DNA of 51,739 nucleotides from Bordetella parapertussis (GTDB taxonomy: Bacteria > Pseudomonadota > Gammaproteobacteria > Burkholderiales > SG8-41). The translations under genes and the position numbers were made by a program. The stretch is taken from contig CAMDLH010000022.1 of the NCBI GenBank assembly GCA_945901405.1, positions 1 through 51,739 of the forward strand, given 5' to 3'. The notes below the pieces were generated by a model, which searched no databases, had not been told where the DNA came from, and was given only the letters and a program-made list of their open reading frames with translations. Position 1 is the first letter of the stretch. Each line of letters begins with the position of its first letter. This document shows, piece by piece, positions 1-8,398 of the stretch.

Positions 1-234
1 GGTAACTTCGCTCATCAGATTGTTCAACCAGGTAAACAACCAACTTCCTAAAATGGGTGAAACTCACCCACAGATTCTGCTGACGAAGCGACATTTTAAA
101 TGACGTTTACTTTGCGTCGTATGGCTCAATTTTGACATTGCTTACAAAAATTTCCGCGCTAAATTAACGCAGTGCTCCCATTCATTTTAACAAACCAGAA
201 TTATAAAATATGCAATATAAATAAATACTTATTA
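1..234. other. AT-rich stretch without a recognisable gene
   Basis: No convincing reading frame is present. The stretch is visibly more AT-rich than the rest of the window and ends in runs of A and T at about 205-241. The segment around 216-241 resembles the dispersed AT-rich element described below (it shares AAATACTTA), but the match is weak. It borders the decayed flavoprotein remnant at 235-449. Confidence 0.5.
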
Positions 235-449
235 TTATTTTGCTGCGTTCAACCCCACCATCCTAGCAAACACCGTCCCGTTCAACACTGGCGTAGCCTG
301 GTGTAAGCCTTGCAGTGTAGCCCAACCACTTCGCCCGCCGCGTAGAGACCTTCGGACCTTTGATCGGCACACCGTTCTGATTGCGTACCTGCGCGCGGGT
401 GTTGACCTTGAGGCTGCCGAAGGTGATGACCTTGGACTCCACCCCGAAA
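235..449 (-). pseudogene. Remnant of the C-terminus of a TcuA-like FAD-dependent tricarballylate dehydrogenase
   Basis: Read on the minus strand in three successive frames, this piece gives ITFGSLKVNTRAQV, then GLYAAGEVVGLHCKAYT, then ATPVLNGTVFARMVGLNAAK and a stop. These are the ordered C-terminal motifs of fumarate-reductase/KsdD/TcuA-type flavoproteins: the FGGLK segment, the GLYAAGE FAD-binding segment and the final GxVFGRxAG helix. Two frameshifts separate them and nothing upstream continues the enzyme, so the gene is dead and 5'-deleted. TcuA oxidises tricarballylate to cis-aconitate; an aconitase and a Bug receptor lie just beyond. The choice of TcuA over other members of the flavoprotein family is less certain than the family itself. 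Confidence 0.72.
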
Positions 450-481
450 TTTCACTCTGGCGGCATTGATGCGCCGCGCCG

Positions 482-700
482 ATGTATCGCGAAGAAAATT
501 TATGCACAGACCAGCGTGCAGCGACGCAAGCGTACGCGCTCTGGCAAAAGCGGTTCCGGGAACATGCGTTACGGGACGACTGCGATTTCGAAGCTCACGT
601 GAATGACGTGCATATCAACCCGGTAAAACACGGCTACGTAGCGCGCGCGGCAGGTTGGCCGCTTGCTTCGCCTGCGGGAGAGTTTGGTGAAAAAGAATGA
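482..700 (+). pseudogene. C-terminal remnant of a REP-associated tyrosine transposase (RAYT)
   Basis: The translation contains WQKRFREHALRDDCDF followed by HVNDVHINPVKHGYVARA, the hallmark C-terminal part of Y1 transposases of the RAYT family (WQ+RFWEH...RD..DF..H..YIH.NPVKHG). The N-terminal half with the catalytic HUH motif and tyrosine is absent, so it cannot be active. RAYTs normally propagate REP hairpins, and several palindromic repeat families occur in this window. The recognisable homology covers about 536-660; the remainder of the frame is probably not original. Confidence 0.75.
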
Positions 701-725
701 CAGTGGGGTGGTTGCGCGGGACATC

Positions 726-1739
726 TCACCGCTCGATCTTGATTCCGGCGGCTTTGATCACGCGCGCCCAGCGATCCGATTCGCGTCGCATGTGCGCGGC
801 CAGCCCTGCGGGCGTGCTTGACTGCGGCTCTGATCCCAGATCAAGCAGCCGCTGCGCAAATGGCGGATCGGCAATCATCTTCACGATTTCGCCGTTGAGT
901 TTGTTGATGATGGGTTGCGGCGTGCCGGCGGGTGCGAGCATCGCGTACCAGTTCACGCATTCGAAGCCAGGCAGTGTTTCGGCAATGGCAGGGATGTCGG
1001 GCGCCACCGGTGAGCGCTTTGGCCCGCCCACACCCAACCCGCGCAACTTGCCTGATTTCACCAGCGGCAGCACGGCGGGAATACTGTTGAACATGAAATG
1101 CGCTTGCCCGCCGACGACATCGGTGACGCCGGGGCCGGAGCCTTTGTACGGCACATGCACGAAGTTGATACCGCCCAGCGATTTGAGCAACTCGCAACCC
1201 AGATGATTCGGCGTGCCGGTTCCGGCGGACGCGCAATTGAGCGTGCCCGGTTTCGCCTTCGCCAGCGCGATGAGTTCAGGCACATTCTTCGCGGGCATGC
1301 CTGGGTACGCGAACAGCATCTGCGGATTGATCGAGCCCAGCGAAATTGGCGCCAAATCGCGAAACGAATCGTAAGGCGTCTTGAACAGCAGCGGGTTGAT
1401 CACCAGCCCAGCCGAAGTCGAAAAAATCAGCGTGTAGCCATCGGCATTGGCCTTGGCCGCGATTTCATGCGCGATGACACCACCCGCGCCGGCGCGATTG
1501 TCGATCACGATCTGCTGGCCCCATGCATCGGTGAAGCGCTGCGCAATCGCACGCGCGGTGAAATCGTTGGCGCTGCCGGCGGTGCCGGGGACAATGATGC
1601 GGACGGGGCGGTTGGGGTAATCAGTTTTGGCTTGCGCGAGCACGACCGACGGAAGCACTGCGAGGGCGGCAATGGCCGTTGAAACGATTAGAGATTTATT
1701 CAATGGAAGTCTTTTGATTGAGGAGGGCGCGAGGTTCAT
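726..1739 (-). CDS. Bug/TctC-family tripartite tricarboxylate transporter substrate-binding protein
   Basis: 337 residues, the normal size for a Bug receptor. A Sec signal peptide (positively charged start, hydrophobic stretch ending VVLAQA near residue 37) precedes the family motifs: YPNRPVRIIVPGTAGSAND, VIDNRAGAGG, DGYTL, FVHVPYKGSGPGVTDVVGGQ and GKLRGLGV. Bug proteins bind carboxylates in the periplasm as two-lobed receptors. The usual GG of the first loop is replaced by GS (TAGSAND), so the ligand pocket may differ. It follows aconitase in the same direction with 109 bp between, so co-transcription is possible. The ligand cannot be told from sequence. Confidence 0.93.
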   Translation of the reverse strand: MNLAPSSIKRLPLNKSLIVSTAIAALAVLPSVVLAQAKTDYPNRPVRIIVPGTAGSANDFTARAIAQRFTDAWGQQIVIDNRAGAGGVIAHEIAAKANADGYTLIFSTSAGLVINPLLFKTPYDSFRDLAPISLGSINPQMLFAYPGMPAKNVPELIALAKAKPGTLNCASAGTGTPNHLGCELLKSLGGINFVHVPYKGSGPGVTDVVGGQAHFMFNSIPAVLPLVKSGKLRGLGVGGPKRSPVAPDIPAIAETLPGFECVNWYAMLAPAGTPQPIINKLNGEIVKMIADPPFAQRLLDLGSEPQSSTPAGLAAHMRRESDRWARVIKAAGIKIER

Positions 1740-1848
1740 TTTACCAACGTGGTGTTTGAGTTGTGGTGACGGCGTGTGCGGGGAAACGCCTTGTTAAAGA
1801 ATTGGCGAATTATTGGCTGCGGCATATGTAGCAAATGCTGGCATTTTA

Positions 1849-4527
1849 TCAATTCTGTACCGCCATCCCCGCCAGCACAAACTGCAAAATCCCTCCATGC
1901 TTTACGTATTCAATCTCGGCCTGCGTATCCAGGCGCAGCACGAGCGGCACGGTTTCTGTTTTGCCATCAACATGCCGTATAACGAGGGTGACAGACTGAC
2001 GCGGCTTCGCGTTATCGGCAAGCCCCAGCACGTCGAACGATTCCGTGCCGTTCAAACCCAGCGTTGCAACAGTCACCCCCGCCGGCAACTGGCACGGCGC
2101 CACGCCCAGGCCGACGAGGTTGCTGCGGTGGATGCGCTCGAAGCTGTTCGCAATGACCACGCGCACTCCGAGCAGTCGCGTGCCCTTGGCCGCCCAGTCT
2201 CGCGCGCTGCCGGTGCCGTATTCCTCGCCGGCGATGACGATGAGCGGCGTTTTTTCGCTGGCCTCGGTTGCATATCGCATCGCCGCATCGTAGATGCTCA
2301 TCTGTTCGCCGCTGGGTTGATGCACGGTGACGCCGCCTTCGGTGCCCGGCGTCATCATGTTGCGCAGGCGGATGTTGGCGAAGGCGCCGCGCACCATCAC
2401 CTCGTGGTTCATGCGGCGCGAGCCGTAGTTGTTGAAGTCCGCCACCGCGACGCCGCGCTGTTGCAGATACACGCCCGCGGGCAGCGAGGCCTTGATGCTG
2501 CCGATGGGGCTGATGTGATCGGTGGTGATGCTGTTGCCCAGAAGCGCCAGTGCGCGCGCGCCGCGATATTCGATGAGGCCCGATTGCGTGAGCGCGGCGT
2601 TTGACACCCACGGCGGTTCCTTGATGTAAGTAGAGTCCTCGCTCCACGCGAACAACTCGCCACTGGATTGCGCGATGTCGTCCCACAGCGGATTCATCTG
2701 CTGGGCAGTCATGCTGTATACCGCGCGGTAATGTGCGGGGTTCATTGCAGTGGCCATGTGGCTGGCGATTTCGTCCGGCGCGGGCCAGATGTCTTTCAGG
2801 TAAATGGATTTACCGGCGGGGTCCATGCCCAGCGGTTCGGCATTCATATCGATATCCACGCGTCCGGCGATGGCGAAGGCGACCACCAGCGGCGGGCTCA
2901 TCAGGTATGCCGCGCGTACCGCCGGGTGGATGCGTGCTTCAAAATTGCGGTTACCCGACAGCACGGCGCAGGTGATGGCATCGCTGTCGATGATGGATTT
3001 TTCCAGCGCGGTGTCTATCGGTCCGGTGCCGCCGAAGCACGTCGCGCAACTGTAGCCCGCGATGTTGAAGCCCAACTTGTCGAGATACGGTTGCAGGCCC
3101 GCCGCATCGAGATATTTACTCACCGCCACCGAGCCGGGCGTGAGCGAAGTCTTGATCCATGGTTGTGATTTAAGGCCGCGCTCAACGGCCTTTTTCGCCA
3201 GCAATCCGGCGGCGAGCATCACGCCGGGGTTGGAGGTGTTGGTGCATGAGGCAATAGCCGCGATTACCACGTCGCCATCACGCACACCTTTGGCCTTGCG
3301 CACGCTGGTTTTGGCGTAGCCGCCATCGGCGATGGACGCGGTGAGCAGCGCATCGAATCGCGGCTTCAAATCCGCCAGCGGCACACGATCTTGCGGGCGC
3401 TTGGGTCCGGCAACATTGGGCGTGATGTCGGCGAGGTCGAGTGTGAGCACTTGCGAGAAATCCACTTCACCGGGCTCGGCCGCGCCGAAGATGCCCTGCA
3501 TGCGGTAATACGCTTCGGTGGCGGCGACCTGCGCTTCATCGCGGCCCGTCTGGCGCAGGTAACGCAGGGTTTGTTCATCGACCGGAAAATAGCCGATGGT
3601 GGCGCCGTACTCGGGCGACATGTTCGAGATCGTCGCGCGGTCTGGCACGGTGAGGTTGGCCACTCCTTCGCCAAAAAACTCGACGAACTTGCCCACCACC
3701 TTGGCATTGCGCAGCATCTCGGTGACTTGCAGCACCATGTCGGTGGCGGTGACACCCGGTTTCAGGCTGCCTACGACATGCACGCCCACCACATCGGGTG
3801 TGAGCATGTAAACCGGCTGCGCGAGTGTCGCAGCCTCGGCCTCGATGCCGCCCACCCCCCAGCCGACACAACCCAACCCCGCGATCATGCAGGTGTGCGA
3901 GTCGGTGCCGACCAGCGAATCCGGAAAATACACGCCGTCGCGCTCCAGCACGCCGGGCGCAAGATATTCGAGATTGACCTGATGCAGGATGCCGCCGCCG
4001 GGCGGTATCAAACGAATGCCCTTGTATGCCTGCATCGCCCATTTCACAAACCGAAAGCGCTCGGCGTTGCGCTGCATGTCGAGCGCCATGTTTTTTTGCG
4101 CGGCGTCCGGCGTGCCGTGGTAATCCACTGTCAGCGTGTGATCGAGCACCATGTCCACCGGCACCTTGGGTTCGGCCAGCGACAGCGGTAGTCCGCGCCG
4201 GTTTACCTCGCCGCGAATCGCGGTGAGATCGCCCAGCAGTGGTATGCCCGCCATGCAGTTGAGCACCACGCGGCCGACGATGAAGGGAATTTCCTCGCTG
4301 CGCGGCGCGTTGGGTTGCCAATTTGCTAGTTCTTTCACGTGCTGTTCCGTGACCAGGACGCCGCCGCAATTGCGCAGCAGGGATTCGAGCACGATGCGCA
4401 GCGACACCGGCAGGCGCGAGATTTTTCCCGCGCCTATTCTTTCGAGAGCGGGCAGGGCGTAGTAGTGGCCCGGTTTGTTGTTGCCTGGATTGATTCTTGT
4501 TTTGCAGGTGGTTTTTAGCGAGGTCAT
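1849..4527 (-). CDS. acnA: Aconitate hydratase of the AcnA type, divergent
   Basis: 892 residues, full length for an AcnA/IRP-type aconitase. Landmarks: KISRLPVSLRIVLES near 35-49, GTDSHTCMIAGLG near 207, SCTNTSNP with cluster Cys428, CATC with Cys494 and Cys497, SGNRNFEARIHP with the substrate arginines, and GEEYGTGSARDWAAKG at 767-782. All three [4Fe-4S] ligands are present. Two departures stand out: the usual C-x-x-C-I-G-N-S-G run is CATCFGGTG, and the serine just before the active-site arginine (usual SSR) is Ala775, while the catalytic-base serine (774) is kept. It could be a housekeeping aconitase or a specialised hydratase for another tricarboxylate, which the catabolic context would suit. 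It does not look like AcnD. Confidence 0.9.
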   Translation of the reverse strand: MTSLKTTCKTRINPGNNKPGHYYALPALERIGAGKISRLPVSLRIVLESLLRNCGGVLVTEQHVKELANWQPNAPRSEEIPFIVGRVVLNCMAGIPLLGDLTAIRGEVNRRGLPLSLAEPKVPVDMVLDHTLTVDYHGTPDAAQKNMALDMQRNAERFRFVKWAMQAYKGIRLIPPGGGILHQVNLEYLAPGVLERDGVYFPDSLVGTDSHTCMIAGLGCVGWGVGGIEAEAATLAQPVYMLTPDVVGVHVVGSLKPGVTATDMVLQVTEMLRNAKVVGKFVEFFGEGVANLTVPDRATISNMSPEYGATIGYFPVDEQTLRYLRQTGRDEAQVAATEAYYRMQGIFGAAEPGEVDFSQVLTLDLADITPNVAGPKRPQDRVPLADLKPRFDALLTASIADGGYAKTSVRKAKGVRDGDVVIAAIASCTNTSNPGVMLAAGLLAKKAVERGLKSQPWIKTSLTPGSVAVSKYLDAAGLQPYLDKLGFNIAGYSCATCFGGTGPIDTALEKSIIDSDAITCAVLSGNRNFEARIHPAVRAAYLMSPPLVVAFAIAGRVDIDMNAEPLGMDPAGKSIYLKDIWPAPDEIASHMATAMNPAHYRAVYSMTAQQMNPLWDDIAQSSGELFAWSEDSTYIKEPPWVSNAALTQSGLIEYRGARALALLGNSITTDHISPIGSIKASLPAGVYLQQRGVAVADFNNYGSRRMNHEVMVRGAFANIRLRNMMTPGTEGGVTVHQPSGEQMSIYDAAMRYATEASEKTPLIVIAGEEYGTGSARDWAAKGTRLLGVRVVIANSFERIHRSNLVGLGVAPCQLPAGVTVATLGLNGTESFDVLGLADNAKPRQSVTLVIRHVDGKTETVPLVLRLDTQAEIEYVKHGGILQFVLAGMAVQN

Positions 4528-4552
4528 TTGATTTGATCTGTGTAGGATTGCT

Positions 4553-4602
4553 GGTCCCCACCCTAACCCTCCCCCGCGCTGCGCGCAAGGGAGGGGATTT
4601 GA
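4553..4602. repeat. GC-rich dispersed hairpin repeat (CCCTAACCCTCCCC type)
   Basis: The stretch CCACCCTAACCCTCCCC, followed by CGCGCTGCGCGCAAG and GGAGGGGA, forms a stem with the flanking CCCTCCCC/GGGAGGGG arms. Related sequence occurs near 16823, 25780 and 28853 and at the end of the DUF559 gene. It lies between the aconitase start and the DUF559 gene end. Confidence 0.55.
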
Positions 4603-4648
4603 GTGCGGTATGTTGATAACCGCTATCTTCGATATTCGTGATTAAACA

Positions 4649-5062
4649 TCATTGGGTCCCTTCCTCCGCTTGCGGGGCAAGGGCACACTTGAAGCGGAGC
4701 AGAAGGTCAGGATGGGGGCGGCGTTCCTCCAGCGCCAACAGGATTTGTTCGAGAACAGCAGCAGTCTCGGCGAACACCTGATTATTCCAAAACCGCAACA
4801 CACGATACCCAAGCGCAGCGATCCATGCGTCACGCTCCGCGTCATAATCAATTTGCTCCAGATGTTGCCCGCCATCCAACTCAACCACCAGCTTCGCTTC
4901 CAGGCAAACAAAATCAGCGGCATAGCCACCAATGGAACACTGGCGGCGAAAGCGAAATCCTCCCACTTGACGATAGCGCAAATGCCGCCACAACAAACGC
5001 TCGGCGTCAGTCGAGCCGTTGCGCAATTTGCGGGCGCGGGTCTGAGCCAATTTGTCGCGCAT
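4649..5062 (-). CDS. DUF559 domain endonuclease-like protein
   Basis: 137 residues, a complete small DUF559 protein related to Vsr-type nucleases. The N-terminal R-x-L-R-x-x-x-T-x-A-E-x-x-L-W-x-x-L-R segment (residues 10-28) is the family signature, followed by the PD-(D/E)xK-like core: Asp50 in YAADFVCLEAKLVVELDGGQH, then Glu61, Asp63 and His67. The last residues (LAPQAEEGTQ) are encoded by the CCCTC-type GC-rich repeat, showing repeat DNA recruited as a C-terminal tail. DUF559 proteins are widespread and their biological role is mostly unproven. It lies 5 bp beyond the TauD-like gene on the same strand. Confidence 0.85.
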   Translation of the reverse strand: MRDKLAQTRARKLRNGSTDAERLLWRHLRYRQVGGFRFRRQCSIGGYAADFVCLEAKLVVELDGGQHLEQIDYDAERDAWIAALGYRVLRFWNNQVFAETAAVLEQILLALEERRPHPDLLLRFKCALAPQAEEGTQ

Positions 5063-5067
5063 CGAAA

Positions 5068-5922
5068 TTACCGCGCGGCCATGCCCTTGAGCAGCGTGCT
5101 ATAGATCAACCTGCGCTGCGGCAATTCGTAATCGCGTTCCGAGCAATGTTGAGTAGAGCAGTTGTCCCACAGCACTACATCGCCCACCTGCCACTGGTGA
5201 CGGTAGATGAACTCCGCGCGCGCCATGTGTTGATACAGTTGATCGAGCAACCCGGCGCTGTATTGATCGTGCATGCCGCGTATGAACGAGGTGCTTGCCC
5301 GATTGACATACAGGCACTTTTGTCCGGTGATGGGGTGAGCGCGCACCACCGGATGATGCACGCCACCGTGAAAACCCTGGGTGAGACCTGAATCAAGCCA
5401 GAATGACGTGGAGCGCTTTTTTCGATTCTTGCCGTGGATGTGAACCGCCTGTATGCCTTGTATTTGCTGGCGCAGCGCGGGTTCCAGTGCCTCGTATGCG
5501 GCGCTGGTGCTGGCAAACGAAGTGTCGCCGAGTGGCACGCCGTCGTTCATCGGCACTTCCACCGCGTATTGCACCGTGGCGCGATACGGTGTCTTGAGAT
5601 GCGCGCCACTGGATTGCCATACACGTCCAGAATCGGGCACTCCAATAGGCTCGCCGTTTTCGATGATGTTCGAGACCGTCGTCAGTTCTGGAAAATCGGC
5701 GTGAGAAAATTGCTGCTGCGTATTTAACTCAAGCGTGCCGAGGTTGCGGCTGAACGCGATGAAGTGTGCAAGCGTGAGTTGCTGTCCGCGCAAGATCACA
5801 ACACCGCGCGTGTCGAGCGCGCGCAGCAACTCGGCGGCCATGGCGTTGCTTATGCCGCGCGTTAAATCAACGCCTGAAACTTCCACGCCGATGTGCGGCG
5901 TGAGATCGCGTAGGTTAAGCAC
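5068..5922 (-). CDS. TauD/TfdA-family dioxygenase-like protein lacking the HxD ligand pair
   Basis: 284 residues, a full-length TauD/TfdA fold. C-terminal motifs are conserved: HPVVRAHPITGQKCLYVN, then WDNCSTQHCSERDY with His259, and PQRRLIYS. The family normally carries W-H-(T/S)-D, where the His and Asp bind iron, but this protein has W102-Q-S-S-G-A-H-L, so both metal ligands are replaced. Either His108 substitutes, or the protein is not a standard Fe(II)/2-oxoglutarate oxygenase. The AT-rich dispersed element ends 17 bp before the start codon in the same orientation. It follows the CaiB gene in the same direction. Confidence 0.85.
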   Translation of the reverse strand: MLNLRDLTPHIGVEVSGVDLTRGISNAMAAELLRALDTRGVVILRGQQLTLAHFIAFSRNLGTLELNTQQQFSHADFPELTTVSNIIENGEPIGVPDSGRVWQSSGAHLKTPYRATVQYAVEVPMNDGVPLGDTSFASTSAAYEALEPALRQQIQGIQAVHIHGKNRKKRSTSFWLDSGLTQGFHGGVHHPVVRAHPITGQKCLYVNRASTSFIRGMHDQYSAGLLDQLYQHMARAEFIYRHQWQVGDVVLWDNCSTQHCSERDYELPQRRLIYSTLLKGMAAR

Positions 5923-5938
5923 TGCTTGCTGCTAAAGT

Positions 5939-5970
5939 AATGTAAGTATTTGTTTTTATTTATAATTTTA
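5939..5970 (-). repeat. AT-rich dispersed element, copy 1
   Basis: On the minus strand it reads AAATAAAAACAAATACTTAC followed by ATT. It lies between the CaiB stop and the TauD-like start, co-directional with TauD, and ends 17 bp upstream of the start codon. Confidence 0.65.
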
Positions 5971-5999
5971 TGATGCCACACCTCGTGCCACACCACGCG

Positions 6000-7190
6000 T
6001 CAGATTGCTTTTTTCTCGCGCAGTGACTTGATGCGCGCATCGTCGTAGCCGATTGAGCGCAGCAGCGACTCGGTGTCGGCACCGAGTGCTGGCGCCGCGC
6101 GGTGCGGCAATTCCTCGCCGGGCACTCGCACCGGCGCGGCAACCATGCGCGCCGAATTGCCATCCGGGTAGGTGTAGTCGCCAATCAGACCCTGGTCCCG
6201 CACGTAGGGATTGTCCAAGGCTTGTGCAATATCATTCACCGGCGCGGCTGGCACCGTACCCGCGAACTTGGCAAGCCAGTTCGCGGTGGTGTCCGCCATC
6301 AGCGCTTCGTCGAGCATGCGGGTAACTTCCGCGCGGTTTGCCAGGCGCGCGGCGAACGTCGCGAAGCGCGCATCGTTTTCCCATTCCGCATGGCCGAGCG
6401 CGCGAGCGAGCACGCCCCAGAAACGTTCCTTGTTGCACATGATCATGATCCAGCCATCGCGCGTGCGATAGAGCTGTGAAGGTGTGAGCGAAGGATGCGC
6501 GGAGCGCGCCTCGCGGCCTTGCACCACACCTGCGTTCAGATACCAGGTGCCGAGGTAATTCAGGTTATGCAATGCGGTATCGAAAAGACTCACATCCATA
6601 TCGCGCCCCACGCCGCTTGCACGCGCGCCGGTGACGCCGGCGAGCAGCGCGAATGCGGCAGTGAGCCCTGTCATTAAATCGACTATGGATAGTCCGTATT
6701 TGCCGGGCGGGCCATCAGGCTCTCCGGTCAGCGACATGTGGCCGGCTTCGGCCTGCATCAGGTAGTCGTATCCTGGCCACGAGGCGCGCGGGCCGTCGCG
6801 GCCATACGCCGACAGATGCGCACAGACGATGCGCGGATTCACTGCCTTTAAATTCTCGTAGGTCACGCTGAGCTTGCCCGGAAGATCTCCGCGCAGGTTG
6901 TTGAGCACGGCATCGGACGCGCGAGCGAGATCGCGCAGCACCTGCTGTCCATCGGGCGTCTTGAGATTCAGCGTCAGGCTTTTTTTGTTGCGGTTGAAAA
7001 CCTGAAAAAAATGGCTGTCCCCCGGGCCGAAAAAATGCGGCCCCACCTGCCGCCCCACGTCGCCGCCTTCCAGCGGATTCTCGATCTTGATGACTTCCGC
7101 TCCGAGATCGGCGAGATATGCCGAACCCCAAGGGCCTGCGCCGTATTGCTCAACGGCTAGGACGCGCAGACCGGCGAGAGGCAGACTCAT
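6000..7190 (-). CDS. CaiB/BaiF-family CoA-transferase
   Basis: 396 residues, a complete class III CoA-transferase. It opens with PLAGLRVLAVEQYGAGPWGS and LADLGAEVIKIENP (CoA-binding half), continues with NRNKKSLTLNLKTPDG and AHLSAYGRDGP, and has the catalytic aspartate as Asp171 in YGLSIVDLMTGL. Such enzymes move CoA between a donor such as succinyl-CoA and a carboxylic acid. It is the last gene of a minus-strand run MaoC - acyl-CoA dehydrogenase - CaiB, 47 bp after the dehydrogenase, which suggests activation of the acid that the dehydrogenase and hydratase then process. The specific substrate is not evident. Confidence 0.93.
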   Translation of the reverse strand: MSLPLAGLRVLAVEQYGAGPWGSAYLADLGAEVIKIENPLEGGDVGRQVGPHFFGPGDSHFFQVFNRNKKSLTLNLKTPDGQQVLRDLARASDAVLNNLRGDLPGKLSVTYENLKAVNPRIVCAHLSAYGRDGPRASWPGYDYLMQAEAGHMSLTGEPDGPPGKYGLSIVDLMTGLTAAFALLAGVTGARASGVGRDMDVSLFDTALHNLNYLGTWYLNAGVVQGREARSAHPSLTPSQLYRTRDGWIMIMCNKERFWGVLARALGHAEWENDARFATFAARLANRAEVTRMLDEALMADTTANWLAKFAGTVPAAPVNDIAQALDNPYVRDQGLIGDYTYPDGNSARMVAAPVRVPGEELPHRAAPALGADTESLLRSIGYDDARIKSLREKKAI

Positions 7191-7237
7191 GAGGGATTGA
7201 AGATCACGACGCGAGGAGGGCTATCAACATTGCTTTC

Positions 7238-8398
7238 CTACACCCGATTCCGTGCCACCAGTTGTTTCGCGATGATGATGCGCTGCATCTCGTTGGTGCC
7301 CTCGCCGATGACCAGCAGTGGTGCATCGCGATAGTAGCGTTCGATGTTGAATTCCTTCGAATAACCGTAAGCGCCGTGGATGCGCATGGCTTCGAGGGCG
7401 TTTTCAACCGCGGCTTCGGTGGCGAAGAGTTTCGCCATGCCGGCTTCCATGTCGCAGCGGCGGCCTTCGTCGTAGGCCTTCGCGGCGGCCTCGGTCAACA
7501 GCCTTGCCGCTTCCACGCGCGTGGCCATGTCCGCGAGTTTGAGTTGAATCGCCTGATGTTCGGCGATGGGTTTACCGAACGTCTGGCGCTGCTGCGCGTA
7601 GGCCACCGAATCCTGCAACGCGGCGCGCGCGATGCCCACGCCGCGCGCGGCGACGTTGATGCGGCCCAGTTCCAGACCCGACAACACCTGTTGCAATCCC
7701 TTGCCCTCGACACCACCCACAAGATTGATGGCCGGCACACGAAAGTCCTCGAACAGAAGCTCCGCGCTGTCGATACCTTTGTAGCCCAGCTTCTCCAGTT
7801 TGCGGCTGGCGGTGAACCCCGTGCCCTTCTCGCAGATAAACACGCTCATGCCCTTGTGAGCGGGCCTGGTGTCTGTATCGGTTTTGACCAGCAGCGCCAC
7901 GCAGTGGCCGTGGATGCCATTGGAGATCCATGTCTTGGTGCCATTGACGACATAGTGATCGCCGCTGCGCTGGGCGCGCGTGCGTATCGCCTGCAAGTCG
8001 GTGCCGCATCCCGGTTCGGTCAATCCCAAGGCGCCGCGCAGCTCACCGCTCGCAAAGCGCGGCAGGAAGCGCGCTTTCTGTTCCTCGGTGCCGGCGCGCT
8101 GCACCAGTGCCGCCATGATGAGATGCGAGTTGATGATGCCGGCAACCGACATCCACACCACCGAAATGCGTTCGATCAGCGCCGCGTAGGTGCTGGTGGA
8201 TAGCCCCAGCCCGCCGTAACGCTCGTCGATGATGCAACCGAAGAGGCCCATCGCCTTCATCTTCTCGACGATTTCTTCCGGCCAGGTGTCGTCGTGCTCC
8301 AGCTTGTGCACGACCGGCCGCACCTCCTTTTCGAGGAAGCGGTCGACCGCGTCGAGGATCGCGCTGTCCTTGCCGGATTGCATTGATTCACGCATCAA
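7238..8398 (-). CDS. Acyl-CoA dehydrogenase
   Basis: 386 residues, standard for a soluble FAD acyl-CoA dehydrogenase. Seen: ALGLTEPGCGTDLQAIRT and NGTKTWISNG (FAD/substrate signatures), QTFGKPIAEHQAIQ, IHGAYGYSKEFNIER, and IGEGTNEMQRIIIA, where Glu366 sits at the catalytic-base position of the I-x-E-G-T motif. Its start overlaps the stop of the MaoC gene by 4 bp (ATGA), so the two are translationally coupled. With CaiB downstream it forms a compact activation-oxidation-hydration set. Chain-length or branched-chain specificity cannot be read from sequence. Confidence 0.94.
   Translation of the reverse strand: MMRESMQSGKDSAILDAVDRFLEKEVRPVVHKLEHDDTWPEEIVEKMKAMGLFGCIIDERYGGLGLSTSTYAALIERISVVWMSVAGIINSHLIMAALVQRAGTEEQKARFLPRFASGELRGALGLTEPGCGTDLQAIRTRAQRSGDHYVVNGTKTWISNGIHGHCVALLVKTDTDTRPAHKGMSVFICEKGTGFTASRKLEKLGYKGIDSAELLFEDFRVPAINLVGGVEGKGLQQVLSGLELGRINVAARGVGIARAALQDSVAYAQQRQTFGKPIAEHQAIQLKLADMATRVEAARLLTEAAAKAYDEGRRCDMEAGMAKLFATEAAVENALEAMRIHGAYGYSKEFNIERYYRDAPLLVIGEGTNEMQRIIIAKQLVARNRV

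Noticed and set aside
3575..4588. 337-codon frame overlapping the 5' half of the aconitase gene on the same strand
   Set aside because: It is a frame-shifted reading of aconitase DNA, very rich in Arg, Gly and Ala, and has no recognisable motif.
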